Program-made: the position numbers and the translations under genes
DNA from: Thelonectria olida
Taxonomy: Eukaryota > Ascomycota > Sordariomycetes > Hypocreales > Nectriaceae
Assembly (NCBI GenBank): GCA_020736575.1
Contig: JAGPYM010000131.1
Span: forward strand, 1 to 22,104
Direction of reading: 5' to 3'
DNA: 22,104 bases
Shown: positions 8,968-16,290 of the stretch, in pieces
How the letters are laid out: the number at the start of each line of letters is the position of its first letter
Numbering within the stretch: position 1 is the first letter of the stretch
Notes under the pieces: generated by a model
Seen by the model: the letters and a program-made list of their open reading frames with translations, nothing else
Databases searched by the model: none
Told to the model about the DNA's origin: nothing

Positions 8968-11900
8968 GGTGTTCAGGTGGTTCCCATGTATTTTCTGATT
9001 CAGTGTACCCTTTCCACTTGACGAGGTATTCTGTTTGTTTTGTCCCGTCGGGTCGTTCCTTCCTCATGCTGATGATTCGTTCCGCTTCGTATTCCTCGGG
9101 GTCCTCAATCTCTGTTTCTGGTTCGTCTCCTGTTTTGACCATGACTGTTCCTTCTGTTGACTCGAGTAAGGAAATGTGAAAGATTGGGTGGTGTCTTGAT
9201 TTCAAGTCCAGTTTGTAGTTGTTTTCTGAGATTTTTTCCAAAATTTTGTAAGGTCCGATGTATTTGTAATCGAGTTTTTTGTTTGGTCGTTTTGTGTTGA
9301 TGTTTTTTGTAGCGAGGAGCACCATGTCTCCCTTCGAGAAGGTTGGTCCCTTCAACCTTTTCTGGTCGTAGTATTTTTTGTGCATTTTCTGGACAAAAGA
9401 AAGTTCTGTGCGCATTTCTTCGTGCAAATTCTTGAGTTGATCTGATGCAAGGATAGCTGCTGGTGCAAGTGGTCCGTTCCGTGGTTCTCTGTAGGCGTCG
9501 GGGGTGAATCCAAAGTTTGCGTAGCTTGGTGTGATCTTGGTGCTTTCGTTGGTTGCAGTGTTGTAGGCCAGTTGTGCTGTTGGCAGTTTCTCAACCCAAT
9601 CATTTTGGATGTGGTTGATGTAGCAACGAAGGTAGGTTTCCAAGACTTGATTCATTCGTTCGGTCTGTCCGTCGACTTGTGGTCTCCAAGCGGTGGTCAA
9701 CTTGTGGTTCAGTCCGATCCTTGCCATGAGGCATTGCCAAAAGTTCGAGAAAAAGGGTGGTCCTCTATCCGAGATGATCGTATTGGGTAGTCCGTGTGTG
9801 CTGACGATATTTCGTAAAAAGATGTAGGAAAATTCTTCTGCGTCGGTTGCTTCTTGATATGGAATAAAATAGGAAAATTTGGTGAGTCTGTCGACAATGA
9901 CTAGAATGCTGTCGTAGGCCGTGCTCGTAGCAGGGTCTAATGATAGGGGTAATTTCGTAATGAAGTCCATAGTGATTGAATCCCATGGTCGTTCCGCGAC
10001 CGGTATGGGTTGTAGTTCTCCGTAAGGTTTGTGTCGTCGTGCCTTTGTCTTGTCGCAGATGAGGCATTGTTTGATGATTTTCTTGACTGTTTCTTTGACT
10101 CTAGGAAATGAAAATGTCGTCTTGACTCGTTCGAGGGTTTTGTTGATTCCTTGGTGTCCGTGGAGCGGGTGTTCGTGGATTTCCCTTACGAGTTCCTCTC
10201 GTAGGTGTTCCGGTACTTGTTGCTTATCTGTTTTTTCGTCGCTCGGTAATTGTTCGTTGTATTCCAGGATTTGTTTGAGTAGTGGATTTCCCTGTTCCAC
10301 TGTGTGTGTTGCTGCGAGGGTGTTGCTGACAGGGGTTCTTCCTATCATCCTCGGGGTGAGGCCTTGGTTCTTTAGGCACTGATCGCAGTGGAGGTAGTTG
10401 TTTGGTCCAGCTCCTTCCCACCAGAAATTCTCGTTGAAGAAATTCCAGAATTGTAGGTCGTCCCATTTCTTGTGGTGTTTGACGGTTTGATGACAGTGTT
10501 CGATGAATTCGTTTCGTATTTTCCGGGGTAGGTAGATTGTTCCTTGGTAGGTGATCATTCCTAATACCGAGTTGACCCAGTCTGCTCGTCCGATGATGAG
10601 TTGTCTGAGTTCGTCTCTGGTGATTGACTGTCTGATGCGTTCCGTCCATTGTTTTGTCAAACATTCGGGGATGCGTTGGGCGAGGGTGGTTGCGATGTAC
10701 TTCTGTCTTAAGTGTCCTTCAGGCGTAAGGGTTAACAGTTGTTCCTCTGTTTTGACCTTGCCTGTGTCGAAATCAGGTCGTCGGCTGATGGCGTCGGCTC
10801 TGCCATTCTCCGATCCTTTCTTGTGCTTGATGATGTAGTCAAATTCTGATAGGTATTCGGCGTATCTGAGTTGTCGTCCGCTGAGTTGTTGAGTGGTAGC
10901 GAAGTGAGAGATGTTCTTGTGGTCTGTGTAGACCGTGACCTGGTGGTGGCTTCCTAGTAGGTATTGTCGGAATTCTTTGAAAGCTTGGACTATCGCGAGG
11001 AATTCTTTGTCGTAGATGGGGTAGTTGAGTTCTGCTCCGTGTAACTTATGAGAGTAGAATGCGATTGGGTGCAACTTTCCATCATCGTCGCGTTGTCCGA
11101 TCTGGGCTCCTAGGGCGAAGTCTGAGGAGTCCGTTTCTAGTTCGATAGGTCGTGTAGGGTCAAACATCTTGAGTACTGGTTCGTTAAGGATGAGTTCCTT
11201 GATTTTGTCGAAGGCTTGCTGGATGTCGGGTTTCCAGGTGAACGGTCGATCCTTCTTTGTTAACTCAGTGAGTGGTGCGGCTAGTTTCCCAAAATCCTTG
11301 AGGAACTTGCGGTAATAGTTCGCGAATCCTAGGAAGGCTTGTACTTCCTTGACTGACTCTGGTTTCTTCCAGTCCTTGACTGCTGAAAGTTTCTTTGGGT
11401 CCATTCGTATCTCGTTGTGGGAGATGATGTGTCCCAGAAATTCCACTTCCGAGGCGTGGAAATGACTTTTCTCTGGTTCAACTAGCAGTTTGGCGTCTTC
11501 GAGAGCTTGCAGTACCTTGTGGACGTGTTCCGTGTGTTCTTCTTCCGTCCTGGAGAAGATGAGGATATCGTCGAGGTAGCATACCACGAATACGTCTAGG
11601 TATTCTCGTAACACGTTGTTAATCATTCGTTGGAATGTTGCCGGTGCATTGGTGAGACCAAAAGGCATAACAAGATATTCGTAGAGTCCGAACTTCGTTC
11701 TGAAGGCGGTTTTCCATTCATGTCCTTCTTTGATGCGGATGAGGTTGTAGGCTCCCTTCAGATCTAACGCGGTGAAGTACTTCATCCCGTGGAGTCGGTC
11801 CTTCAGTTCGTTGATCAAAGGTAAGGGTGTTCTGTCCTTGACGGTAATGTCGTTGAGCCTGCGGTAATCCACAACAAGTCGGAGCTTTCCGTTCTTTTTG

Positions 11901-12991
11901 GGAACGAACATGACTGGATAGCCTGCTTCTGACTTGGAAATCCTGATATATCCTTTCCTTAACATTTCTTCGAGGTAGTTCTTGAGCTCGTGCAGCTGTG
12001 CTTCGTTGAGGTTGTAGATGGGGTGGAACGTGGTTGATGTTCCGTCTTTGAGCCAAATCTCGTGATCCCATTGAGAATGCTCTGGTAGACCTGTTTCCAG
12101 TTCTTCGGCAAACAGCTTCTCGTATACTCTGTACTGTGCTGGTACGTTCTTGAGTCTGTCGTCAGATGGTTCCTTCTGTTCTTTGAGGTCTTCGTTCATC
12201 TGTGCGAATGTCTTCTTGAGGAATGCGATTGTTCGTCGTGTTTGTTGCGCTTGCCCTTTCTTGTGTTTGTGTCGTGTTCCTTTTGGAGGTTGTGTTTTCT
12301 CCGTAGGTTGGGGAGTGTCTTCGTTGTTGCTCCGCCGTACTTCTTCGTCCTCTTCGATAGAAGTTTGAGATCTCGTGTCGTCTGAATCGTTGTCCGTATC
12401 GTTGGCTGCATTACTTCGAAAAGCTTGCACCTGGCCAGTACGCCAACTGATAAGGGGGTCATATCGGTAAAGCCATGGGTAACCTAGGAGTAGGTCGTAT
12501 CCTTGGAGAGGTATGATGTCGAGATCAACTCCCTGATTCTTTCCTTCGATGAACACCTTGAGGTGATCAACCTCGCGAGTAACTTGTCCATCTTCGTACT
12601 CAAATGGTTTTCCTTCCACATCAGATATCCCGTAGGGTATGTCCTTGTCCTTCCATGGTAGCTTGAGATGATTGACTACTCGTGGATCAACTCCATTCAT
12701 CTCTGCTCCGCTGTCTACCAACGCGGTAAACCATTTTCCCGTGATTCGTACTTGCAGCATCATCCGTCGTCGTGGTGATGTTTCGTGGGGCCTTGTTGTC
12801 GCGCATAGAGCTCTTCTTGGAGGTTCTGCAAATTTCTCCTGCTCTGGCCGGTCCTGTGGCTCTTCTACAGGCGGCGCTTGTCGTTTTTTGACTTTCCTTG
12901 TACGTCCTTGACCCATTGTCCCACTGTCTCGTTTCGTGAGGCGGGTACGTGGTGTGGTCGTGTTGGTCGTTTCGGGTGTTTGACGTGCCAT
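8876..12991 (-). CDS. pol: Pol polyprotein (PR-RT-RNase H-IN-GPY/F-chromodomain)
   Basis: The open frame has 1371 codons from its first ATG, but the product is probably made as Gag-Pol by -1 frameshifting at 12883-12889, so about the first 35 codons may not be used. Visible motifs: aspartic protease DSGA at 93-96; acidic linker about 187-230; reverse transcriptase with LVVDYRRLN near 372, catalytic Asp in TALDLKGAY near 410 and YLDD at 472-475; RNase H D621, E663, D690 and D733. A first HHCC-like module (H832/H834...H839/H840, C869-x2-C872) is followed by the canonical one (H939-H946 region, C976-x2-C979). The integrase triad is D1009, D1075 and E1111, with 35 residues between the last two. 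GPY is at 1246-1248, and a chromodomain at about 1301-1352 contains EYLVKWKGY and ENTWEP. All key residues are present, so it looks functional. The chromodomain is known to direct related integrases to H3K9-methylated chromatin, which fits this insertion site. Confidence 0.96.
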   Translation of the reverse strand: MARQTPETTNTTTPRTRLTKRDSGTMGQGRTRKVKKRQAPPVEEPQDRPEQEKFAEPPRRALCATTRPHETSPRRRMMLQVRITGKWFTALVDSGAEMNGVDPRVVNHLKLPWKDKDIPYGISDVEGKPFEYEDGQVTREVDHLKVFIEGKNQGVDLDIIPLQGYDLLLGYPWLYRYDPLISWRTGQVQAFRSNAANDTDNDSDDTRSQTSIEEDEEVRRSNNEDTPQPTEKTQPPKGTRHKHKKGQAQQTRRTIAFLKKTFAQMNEDLKEQKEPSDDRLKNVPAQYRVYEKLFAEELETGLPEHSQWDHEIWLKDGTSTTFHPIYNLNEAQLHELKNYLEEMLRKGYIRISKSEAGYPVMFVPKKNGKLRLVVDYRRLNDITVKDRTPLPLINELKDRLHGMKYFTALDLKGAYNLIRIKEGHEWKTAFRTKFGLYEYLVMPFGLTNAPATFQRMINNVLREYLDVFVVCYLDDILIFSRTEEEHTEHVHKVLQALEDAKLLVEPEKSHFHASEVEFLGHIISHNEIRMDPKKLSAVKDWKKPESVKEVQAFLGFANYYRKFLKDFGKLAAPLTELTKKDRPFTWKPDIQQAFDKIKELILNEPVLKMFDPTRPIELETDSSDFALGAQIGQRDDDGKLHPIAFYSHKLHGAELNYPIYDKEFLAIVQAFKEFRQYLLGSHHQVTVYTDHKNISHFATTQQLSGRQLRYAEYLSEFDYIIKHKKGSENGRADAISRRPDFDTGKVKTEEQLLTLTPEGHLRQKYIATTLAQRIPECLTKQWTERIRQSITRDELRQLIIGRADWVNSVLGMITYQGTIYLPRKIRNEFIEHCHQTVKHHKKWDDLQFWNFFNENFWWEGAGPNNYLHCDQCLKNQGLTPRMIGRTPVSNTLAATHTVEQGNPLLKQILEYNEQLPSDEKTDKQQVPEHLREELVREIHEHPLHGHQGINKTLERVKTTFSFPRVKETVKKIIKQCLICDKTKARRHKPYGELQPIPVAERPWDSITMDFITKLPLSLDPATSTAYDSILVIVDRLTKFSYFIPYQEATDAEEFSYIFLRNIVSTHGLPNTIISDRGPPFFSNFWQCLMARIGLNHKLTTAWRPQVDGQTERMNQVLETYLRCYINHIQNDWVEKLPTAQLAYNTATNESTKITPSYANFGFTPDAYREPRNGPLAPAAILASDQLKNLHEEMRTELSFVQKMHKKYYDQKRLKGPTFSKGDMVLLATKNINTKRPNKKLDYKYIGPYKILEKISENNYKLDLKSRHHPIFHISLLESTEGTVMVKTGDEPETEIEDPEEYEAERIISMRKERPDGTKQTEYLVKWKGYTESENTWEPPEHLTHVQRLLKNFHQQQQKERKTPRDPRHSSR
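12847..12889 (-). promoter_or_regulatory. -1 programmed frameshift signal at the gag-pol overlap
   Basis: On the minus strand the heptamer A AAA AAC occupies 12889-12883, exactly in the Gag frame (TCA AAA AAC). Slipping back one base gives the Pol frame (AAA AAA CGA). After a 7-nt spacer (12882-12876), GCCGCCTGT (12875-12867) can pair with ACAGG (12857-12853) and CGGC (12850-12847). That is 9 base pairs with a 2-nt bulge and a 9-nt loop, and the gag stop at 12867-12865 sits at the top of the stem. Heptamer, spacer and stem all meet the classical rules. Relict 1 keeps the heptamer apart from one RIP-type change (5247-5253). Confidence 0.88.
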
Positions 12992-15705
12992 TGTTCAATT
13001 TTCTCTCTTTCGTGGACCTTACACTCTTCAAATCGGCATTGTCGTAGGTCGTACGTTCCGTTCATGCATTTGGTTGGGAATTCGTGGGTGTAGTTCTCGA
13101 AGATGGCTACGTTCATGTGCTTGATCCAGGCTACATTGCGTCGAAATTGTAAGTGCTGGGCTTGGTACCATCGCGTGATAGCATGTGGTCCTAATCGTGT
13201 AGGGTAGCAGTCGTTCTTGACTTTGTACCGTAGGTGTGGTTCACATGTTGGGTCGTAACATGAGATCCATGAAATGGTGTTGTGCTCCGGGTGAGTTGGG
13301 TTCACAATAGGTGCATCGTTGGGGTGAGCTTGATAGCTTCCTTGTCCTTTTTGGGCTTGCCGGTGTGTGATGCCGTGCACATAGAAGTCTTCATTGTTGG
13401 CGTTCTGCCCTTTCGTGACCTTCTGGTAAACCAGTCGTTTTTCTTCTTCTGGGTTACTGGCTTCATCTGAGCTCGTGTCGTCCACTGAGCCGTTGTCTTC
13501 CTCAGGGATTTCTCCTTCCTCGAGGGGCTCGTGGTTTAGTGTTTGTCGCGTGGGGATATCGTCGGTGAGCGAGTTCGGGAATACATGCCATGTGGTGACA
13601 GGTAAGCCGAGTTCTTGGGCTCGTTCCAAATCCGATAGCATTAGGAATGGTTCTGGGATGTCGTTTCCGTTCTGGAGTGTGAGTTCTCGTTTCACGAGGT
13701 TGACTAGGTCTTGGTCCGCAGGGCTTAGGTCGAGGTCTTTAATGGTTGCTCGGTTCTTGGTGTGTCGGCTTGGTTGCGGATCCGTTGGTTGATCGTCGGG
13801 CGGCGCGTGCCATGACTTCGTTGCTTGATTGGGTGCTTGCGCGTATCCCGTCGCTTCCTCGTTGTCTTTTCGGCTGGTCTTGCCTTTCTTGACCATTGCG
13901 AGAATCTTCGTGTTTCCGTGACCAGTGACGTTGGTCTTTGGTGGTTCGGGGACTGGTCTCCATGTGGCGTATTTGGCGATACTCTTCTTGCTCAAGTTGG
14001 CTCGGGCGTCGTCTTGACTTAGAGTGTCGTTGTCGTCGTGCTCGGCTTCCCTTAGCCCCTTGTACAGGCTTCGAGATGCTAGGAGTACGGTGCCACTGGG
14101 AACTCCTCCGTTATCGTAACCGCTTCGCGTCATTGCCAGGGTCTTCTTCGGAATGTTTTGGTTGGGTTCCGCGTCGTGGGGTGTGTTGGTTGGTACTTTC
14201 ACCCATTCTTCGTTTTCGCGGAGTTGGTAACCTTCCGGACAGGTCTCGCTGTGTGCGGTGAGTTGCACTTCCTGTCTTTCCTTCTGTTGGGGTTTGCGGG
14301 GGTAGTATCCATTGTCTTTGCCGTCTTTGTGGATGAGGCAGTTGTCATCGTAACAAGCCGTCCAGTGCAACGAGACGTGTTCCTTAGGGTCAAGGTACTT
14401 GTTGATTTTGCCGTCTATGCAGACGATGCAGTCTTTGCTGTCCGTGCACGTCGCTCGGTGTTCCAGGGCGTGTTCTCGTCGCAAGGCGTGGTTCACTGGT
14501 TTGGTTGTGAACATACCGGTTGCTGCCAGGGTTCTGGTGGCTGTCCTGATTGCCATTTGGGGTTCGTCCTGTCGGTTAGTGTTACTCAGGCGTTTCTTAC
14601 CTTCTGGGACAGGTTTGAACTTCTGGTTCGTCTTGTTAGGGTTTCGGCACTTGCTTTCGAAATGTCCCTTCTTCCCGCAGTTCCAGCAGAGGACTTGCGA
14701 GTGGTCGCGTTTGGTGGCGCCGAGTTCCATCGGGCCTGAATCCGTGCCGTAGGAAGTGTGTCCTTGTCGCTGTCTTCCTTGGTTGGCGTTGTACCGGGGT
14801 TGCTTGTATCGGTTGTTGTTTCCGGTATTAGGGCTCTTTTTCTTGCGCCATGAGAATTGTCTGTCGTCGATCTTGACCGCTTGTCCGATGTACTCGACAA
14901 GGGTTGTTGGCCGTTCGTGTTTGTACAGTTCTTCCTGGACTGATTGCTTGAGTCCGTCGAAGAAGAGTGACATGAGGACGTCCTGGTCCCAAGGTAACTT
15001 GATCGCAAGTTGGGTGAACAGGGTTCCATAGTCGGATGCCGATCCAGTTTGTTTGAGAGATTTGATCTGATCTTCGGCTTTAGATTTTTCGTCGATGGTT
15101 CCAAAAGACTGTCTGAGTTCTTGTTCGAGTGTGGCATAGCTTCCGTAGATGCGTCGGGTTCGTTCGTCTCGTTCGACTTCCGGTTTGTCGTGGTAGTTCC
15201 GCATGACGGGCTCAAACCACAGAGCTGCGTTTCCAGTGAATCGTCCGGCTGCGTAGTGAACTTTGGCGGCTTCGAATCGGAATTGGGTCGGGTAGTACGA
15301 GAAGAAGGCATTCATGCTGGTGATGAACATTTGGAGCTTGCGGGCATTTCCGTCGAACTTCTCAGGTGCAGAGGGCTTAAGGATTTCTCCGGGGTCACGT
15401 CCAGTGGTGGCAGTAGTGGCGAGGTTGTTGAGGTCGTTGGTTTGGTTTCGTTGCAGTGTTTGTTGATCTTGCTGGATGGCGAGAATTCGGTTGATTTCGG
15501 CTCGCATGGCTTCGACTTCGAGTCGTTGCACACGGAGTTCGCCTTCGTGTTGGATCTGCATGTTGCGTATGTCTTGTCTGAGCGCCTCGACTTCCTCGTC
15601 GTCGTCATCCTCCATTTCGTCGTCAGTAGGAGGTGTGGGGTTAACAGGCGGGTTGCCTTGCTGTCCCTGGTTGAGATTGAGTTGCTGCTGTTGCTGGGTG
15701 GCCAT
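12865..15705 (-). CDS. gag: Gag with a long Cys/His-rich C-terminal extension
   Basis: The protein has 946 aa and starts at the first ATG, 62 nt after the 5' LTR. Domains: Gln-rich and acidic N-terminus (1-40), coiled-coil-like stretch (about 40-85), retrotransposon Gag capsid-like domain (about 110-290, with AALWFEP at 160-166 and an SLFFDGL/TLVEYIGQA region), basic linker, and zinc knuckle C340-x2-C343-x4-H348-x4-C353. Most fungal Ty3/Gypsy Gags end shortly after the knuckle; here about 590 more residues follow. They hold four short modules of the type C-x4/5-C-x2-H/C: 420-429, 451-459, 816-824 and 890-898. The first three are each followed by a Lys and a Tyr or Tyr-Pro. Between them is a low-complexity, acidic, probably disordered region (about 500-780). 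The frame ends at TAG 12867-12865, inside the overlap with pol. The role of the extension is unknown to me. Confidence 0.93.
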   Translation of the reverse strand: MATQQQQQLNLNQGQQGNPPVNPTPPTDDEMEDDDDEEVEALRQDIRNMQIQHEGELRVQRLEVEAMRAEINRILAIQQDQQTLQRNQTNDLNNLATTATTGRDPGEILKPSAPEKFDGNARKLQMFITSMNAFFSYYPTQFRFEAAKVHYAAGRFTGNAALWFEPVMRNYHDKPEVERDERTRRIYGSYATLEQELRQSFGTIDEKSKAEDQIKSLKQTGSASDYGTLFTQLAIKLPWDQDVLMSLFFDGLKQSVQEELYKHERPTTLVEYIGQAVKIDDRQFSWRKKKSPNTGNNNRYKQPRYNANQGRQRQGHTSYGTDSGPMELGATKRDHSQVLCWNCGKKGHFESKCRNPNKTNQKFKPVPEGKKRLSNTNRQDEPQMAIRTATRTLAATGMFTTKPVNHALRREHALEHRATCTDSKDCIVCIDGKINKYLDPKEHVSLHWTACYDDNCLIHKDGKDNGYYPRKPQQKERQEVQLTAHSETCPEGYQLRENEEWVKVPTNTPHDAEPNQNIPKKTLAMTRSGYDNGGVPSGTVLLASRSLYKGLREAEHDDNDTLSQDDARANLSKKSIAKYATWRPVPEPPKTNVTGHGNTKILAMVKKGKTSRKDNEEATGYAQAPNQATKSWHAPPDDQPTDPQPSRHTKNRATIKDLDLSPADQDLVNLVKRELTLQNGNDIPEPFLMLSDLERAQELGLPVTTWHVFPNSLTDDIPTRQTLNHEPLEEGEIPEEDNGSVDDTSSDEASNPEEEKRLVYQKVTKGQNANNEDFYVHGITHRQAQKGQGSYQAHPNDAPIVNPTHPEHNTISWISCYDPTCEPHLRYKVKNDCYPTRLGPHAITRWYQAQHLQFRRNVAWIKHMNVAIFENYTHEFPTKCMNGTYDLRQCRFEECKVHEREKIEQWHVKHPKRPTRPHHVPASRNETVGQWVKDVQGKSKNDKRRL

Positions 15706-15767
15706 GTTGACAATTCTCGATATTGCTCAGGGTAACGCGGTATCCTTCTGAACAAGAGCTTTCAACG
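15706..15767 (-). other. Leader with candidate self-priming primer-binding site
   Basis: This 62-nt leader separates the 5' LTR from the gag ATG. No TGG occurs in it, so a site for the CCA end of a tRNA is absent. Two nucleotides inside the LTR edge, the minus strand reads TTGAAAGCT (15765-15757). This 9-mer is the exact complement of AGCTTTCAA in the LTR (minus strand 15937-15929), and one further G-U pair is possible. That LTR segment is 40-47 nt downstream of a TATA box, near the expected RNA 5' end. The arrangement matches Tf1-type self-priming, in which the 5' end of the transcript folds onto the primer-binding site. Confidence 0.6.
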
Positions 15768-15976
15768 TGTAACGGTCAGGTCGATCTCCAACAGGTAGAC
15801 TAGACTGTTCTAGGTTTATGTTGGCAGAGAGGACAGGACGTTAAGGTCTGAGCAGTGCGCAAAGGTAAACAGAGGGGGTTGTTACGTCTGGTAATGTGCT
15901 CAAAGTAGATGAGTGTAACCAAGTTGTATTGAAAGCTGAAGAGCTGTGTTCTATCTAATGTGTTTAAAGGAATGTG

Positions 15977-15984
15977 TTTATATA
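15977..15984 (-). promoter_or_regulatory. TATA box of the 5' LTR
   Basis: TATATAAA on the minus strand is the only strong TATA match in the LTR. It is placed so that transcription would start near 15940, next to the self-priming segment. The same box lies at 8067-8074 in the 3' LTR. Confidence 0.7.
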
Positions 15985-16000
15985 CTAAGTGTTCCTCCAG

Positions 16001-16077
16001 GGACCGATGAAGTTGAGGGATCGGTCCAGGGTAGGATCGTTGGGACCGTCGGTCGGTCCTCGTCGGTCCTTCGACGA
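16001..16077. promoter_or_regulatory. CCG/CGG palindrome cluster in U3
   Basis: The 8-bp inverted repeat GGACCGAT (16001-16008) / ATCGGTCC (16020-16027) is followed by CCG-t-CGG-t-CGG (16046-16056) and another TCGGTCC at 16063-16069. TCGGTCC occurs three times in the cluster. It lies about 20-90 bp upstream of the TATA box in element orientation, and is duplicated at 8091-8167 in the other LTR. CGG triplets in repeats are the usual target of Zn2Cys6 regulators, one of which this element encodes. Binding is inferred. Confidence 0.6.
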
Positions 16078-16171
16078 TGTCTTGCATAAGATCGTGAAAA
16101 AGTGGGGCTGTCTGCGGTTCTGCCGTCCCAGACCGCTTTGGTGGGAGTTGGGTCATGCATGGGCCGTGACA

Positions 16172-16176
16172 ATAAT
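16172..16176. repeat. Target-site duplication, right copy (ATAAT)
   Basis: This is identical to 7853-7857 and immediately follows the final CA of the right LTR. Confidence 0.92.
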
Positions 16177-16290
16177 AAGCTAGCTTTACTATAGGGCCCC
16201 TTTTATTTAATATCCTAAAAAGAGTTATTAGTTTTATAATAAGTTCTTATAAACCTACTTAATTAAGGGTTTATTTTAATAGTGGGAGCA
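16177..16290 (+). pseudogene. Continuation of relict 2 pol (RT entry)
   Basis: Joined to 7857, this stretch continues the same plus-strand frame without a shift and reads through GP.Y..S.KELLVL and NLL..GFI. This is the conserved N-terminal part of a Ty3/Gypsy reverse transcriptase, with stops at positions explained by RIP. After about 16290 I can no longer follow reverse transcriptase motifs, so the relict is either truncated or replaced by another repeat there. Confidence 0.55.

Larger units (their letters stand above)
7858..16171 (-). mobile_element. Intact Ty3/Gypsy chromovirus retrotransposon (8314 bp)
   Basis: This is a complete element read on the minus strand: 5' LTR (15768-16171), 62-nt leader, gag, pol in the -1 frame, an antisense gene, polypurine tract and 3' LTR (7858-8261). 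Both main frames are open over their full length, all catalytic motifs are present, the LTRs match base for base on reading, and a 5-bp duplication flanks it. The base composition is ordinary, in sharp contrast to the RIP-degraded DNA on both sides. I infer a recent insertion that has not passed through RIP. Domain order (protease, RT, RNase H, integrase, GPY/F, chromodomain) places it among fungal chromoviruses; I do not recognise a named family. Confidence 0.96.
15768..16171 (-). repeat. 5' LTR (404 bp)
   Basis: This LTR is read as identical to 7858-8261, runs TG...CA in element orientation, and is followed by the TSD copy at 16172. The inferred order on the minus strand is U3 from 16171, the CCG/CGG cluster at 16077-16001, TATATAAA at 15984-15977, a probable RNA start near 15940, then R/U5 to 15768. 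It drives gag-pol transcription. Confidence 0.95.

Noticed and set aside
12989..12991. ATG at 12991 as the real pol start
   Set aside because: It lies far inside gag, and a canonical -1 slippery site occurs downstream at 12883-12889. Gag-Pol fusion is more likely.
14158..14739. 193-aa plus-strand frame opposite gag
   Set aside because: Another antisense shadow of gag without recognisable motif. Unlike 8374-8967 it overlaps a full sense gene and has no Cys cluster.
15010..15735. 241-aa plus-strand frame opposite the start of gag
   Set aside because: It is a mirror of Gag codon bias, rich in Ser/Phe/Val without domain or promoter. The sense frame explains the region.
15750..15767. tRNA primer-binding site next to the 5' LTR
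   Set aside because: There is no TGG next to the LTR or anywhere in the 62-nt leader. The self-priming match fits better.
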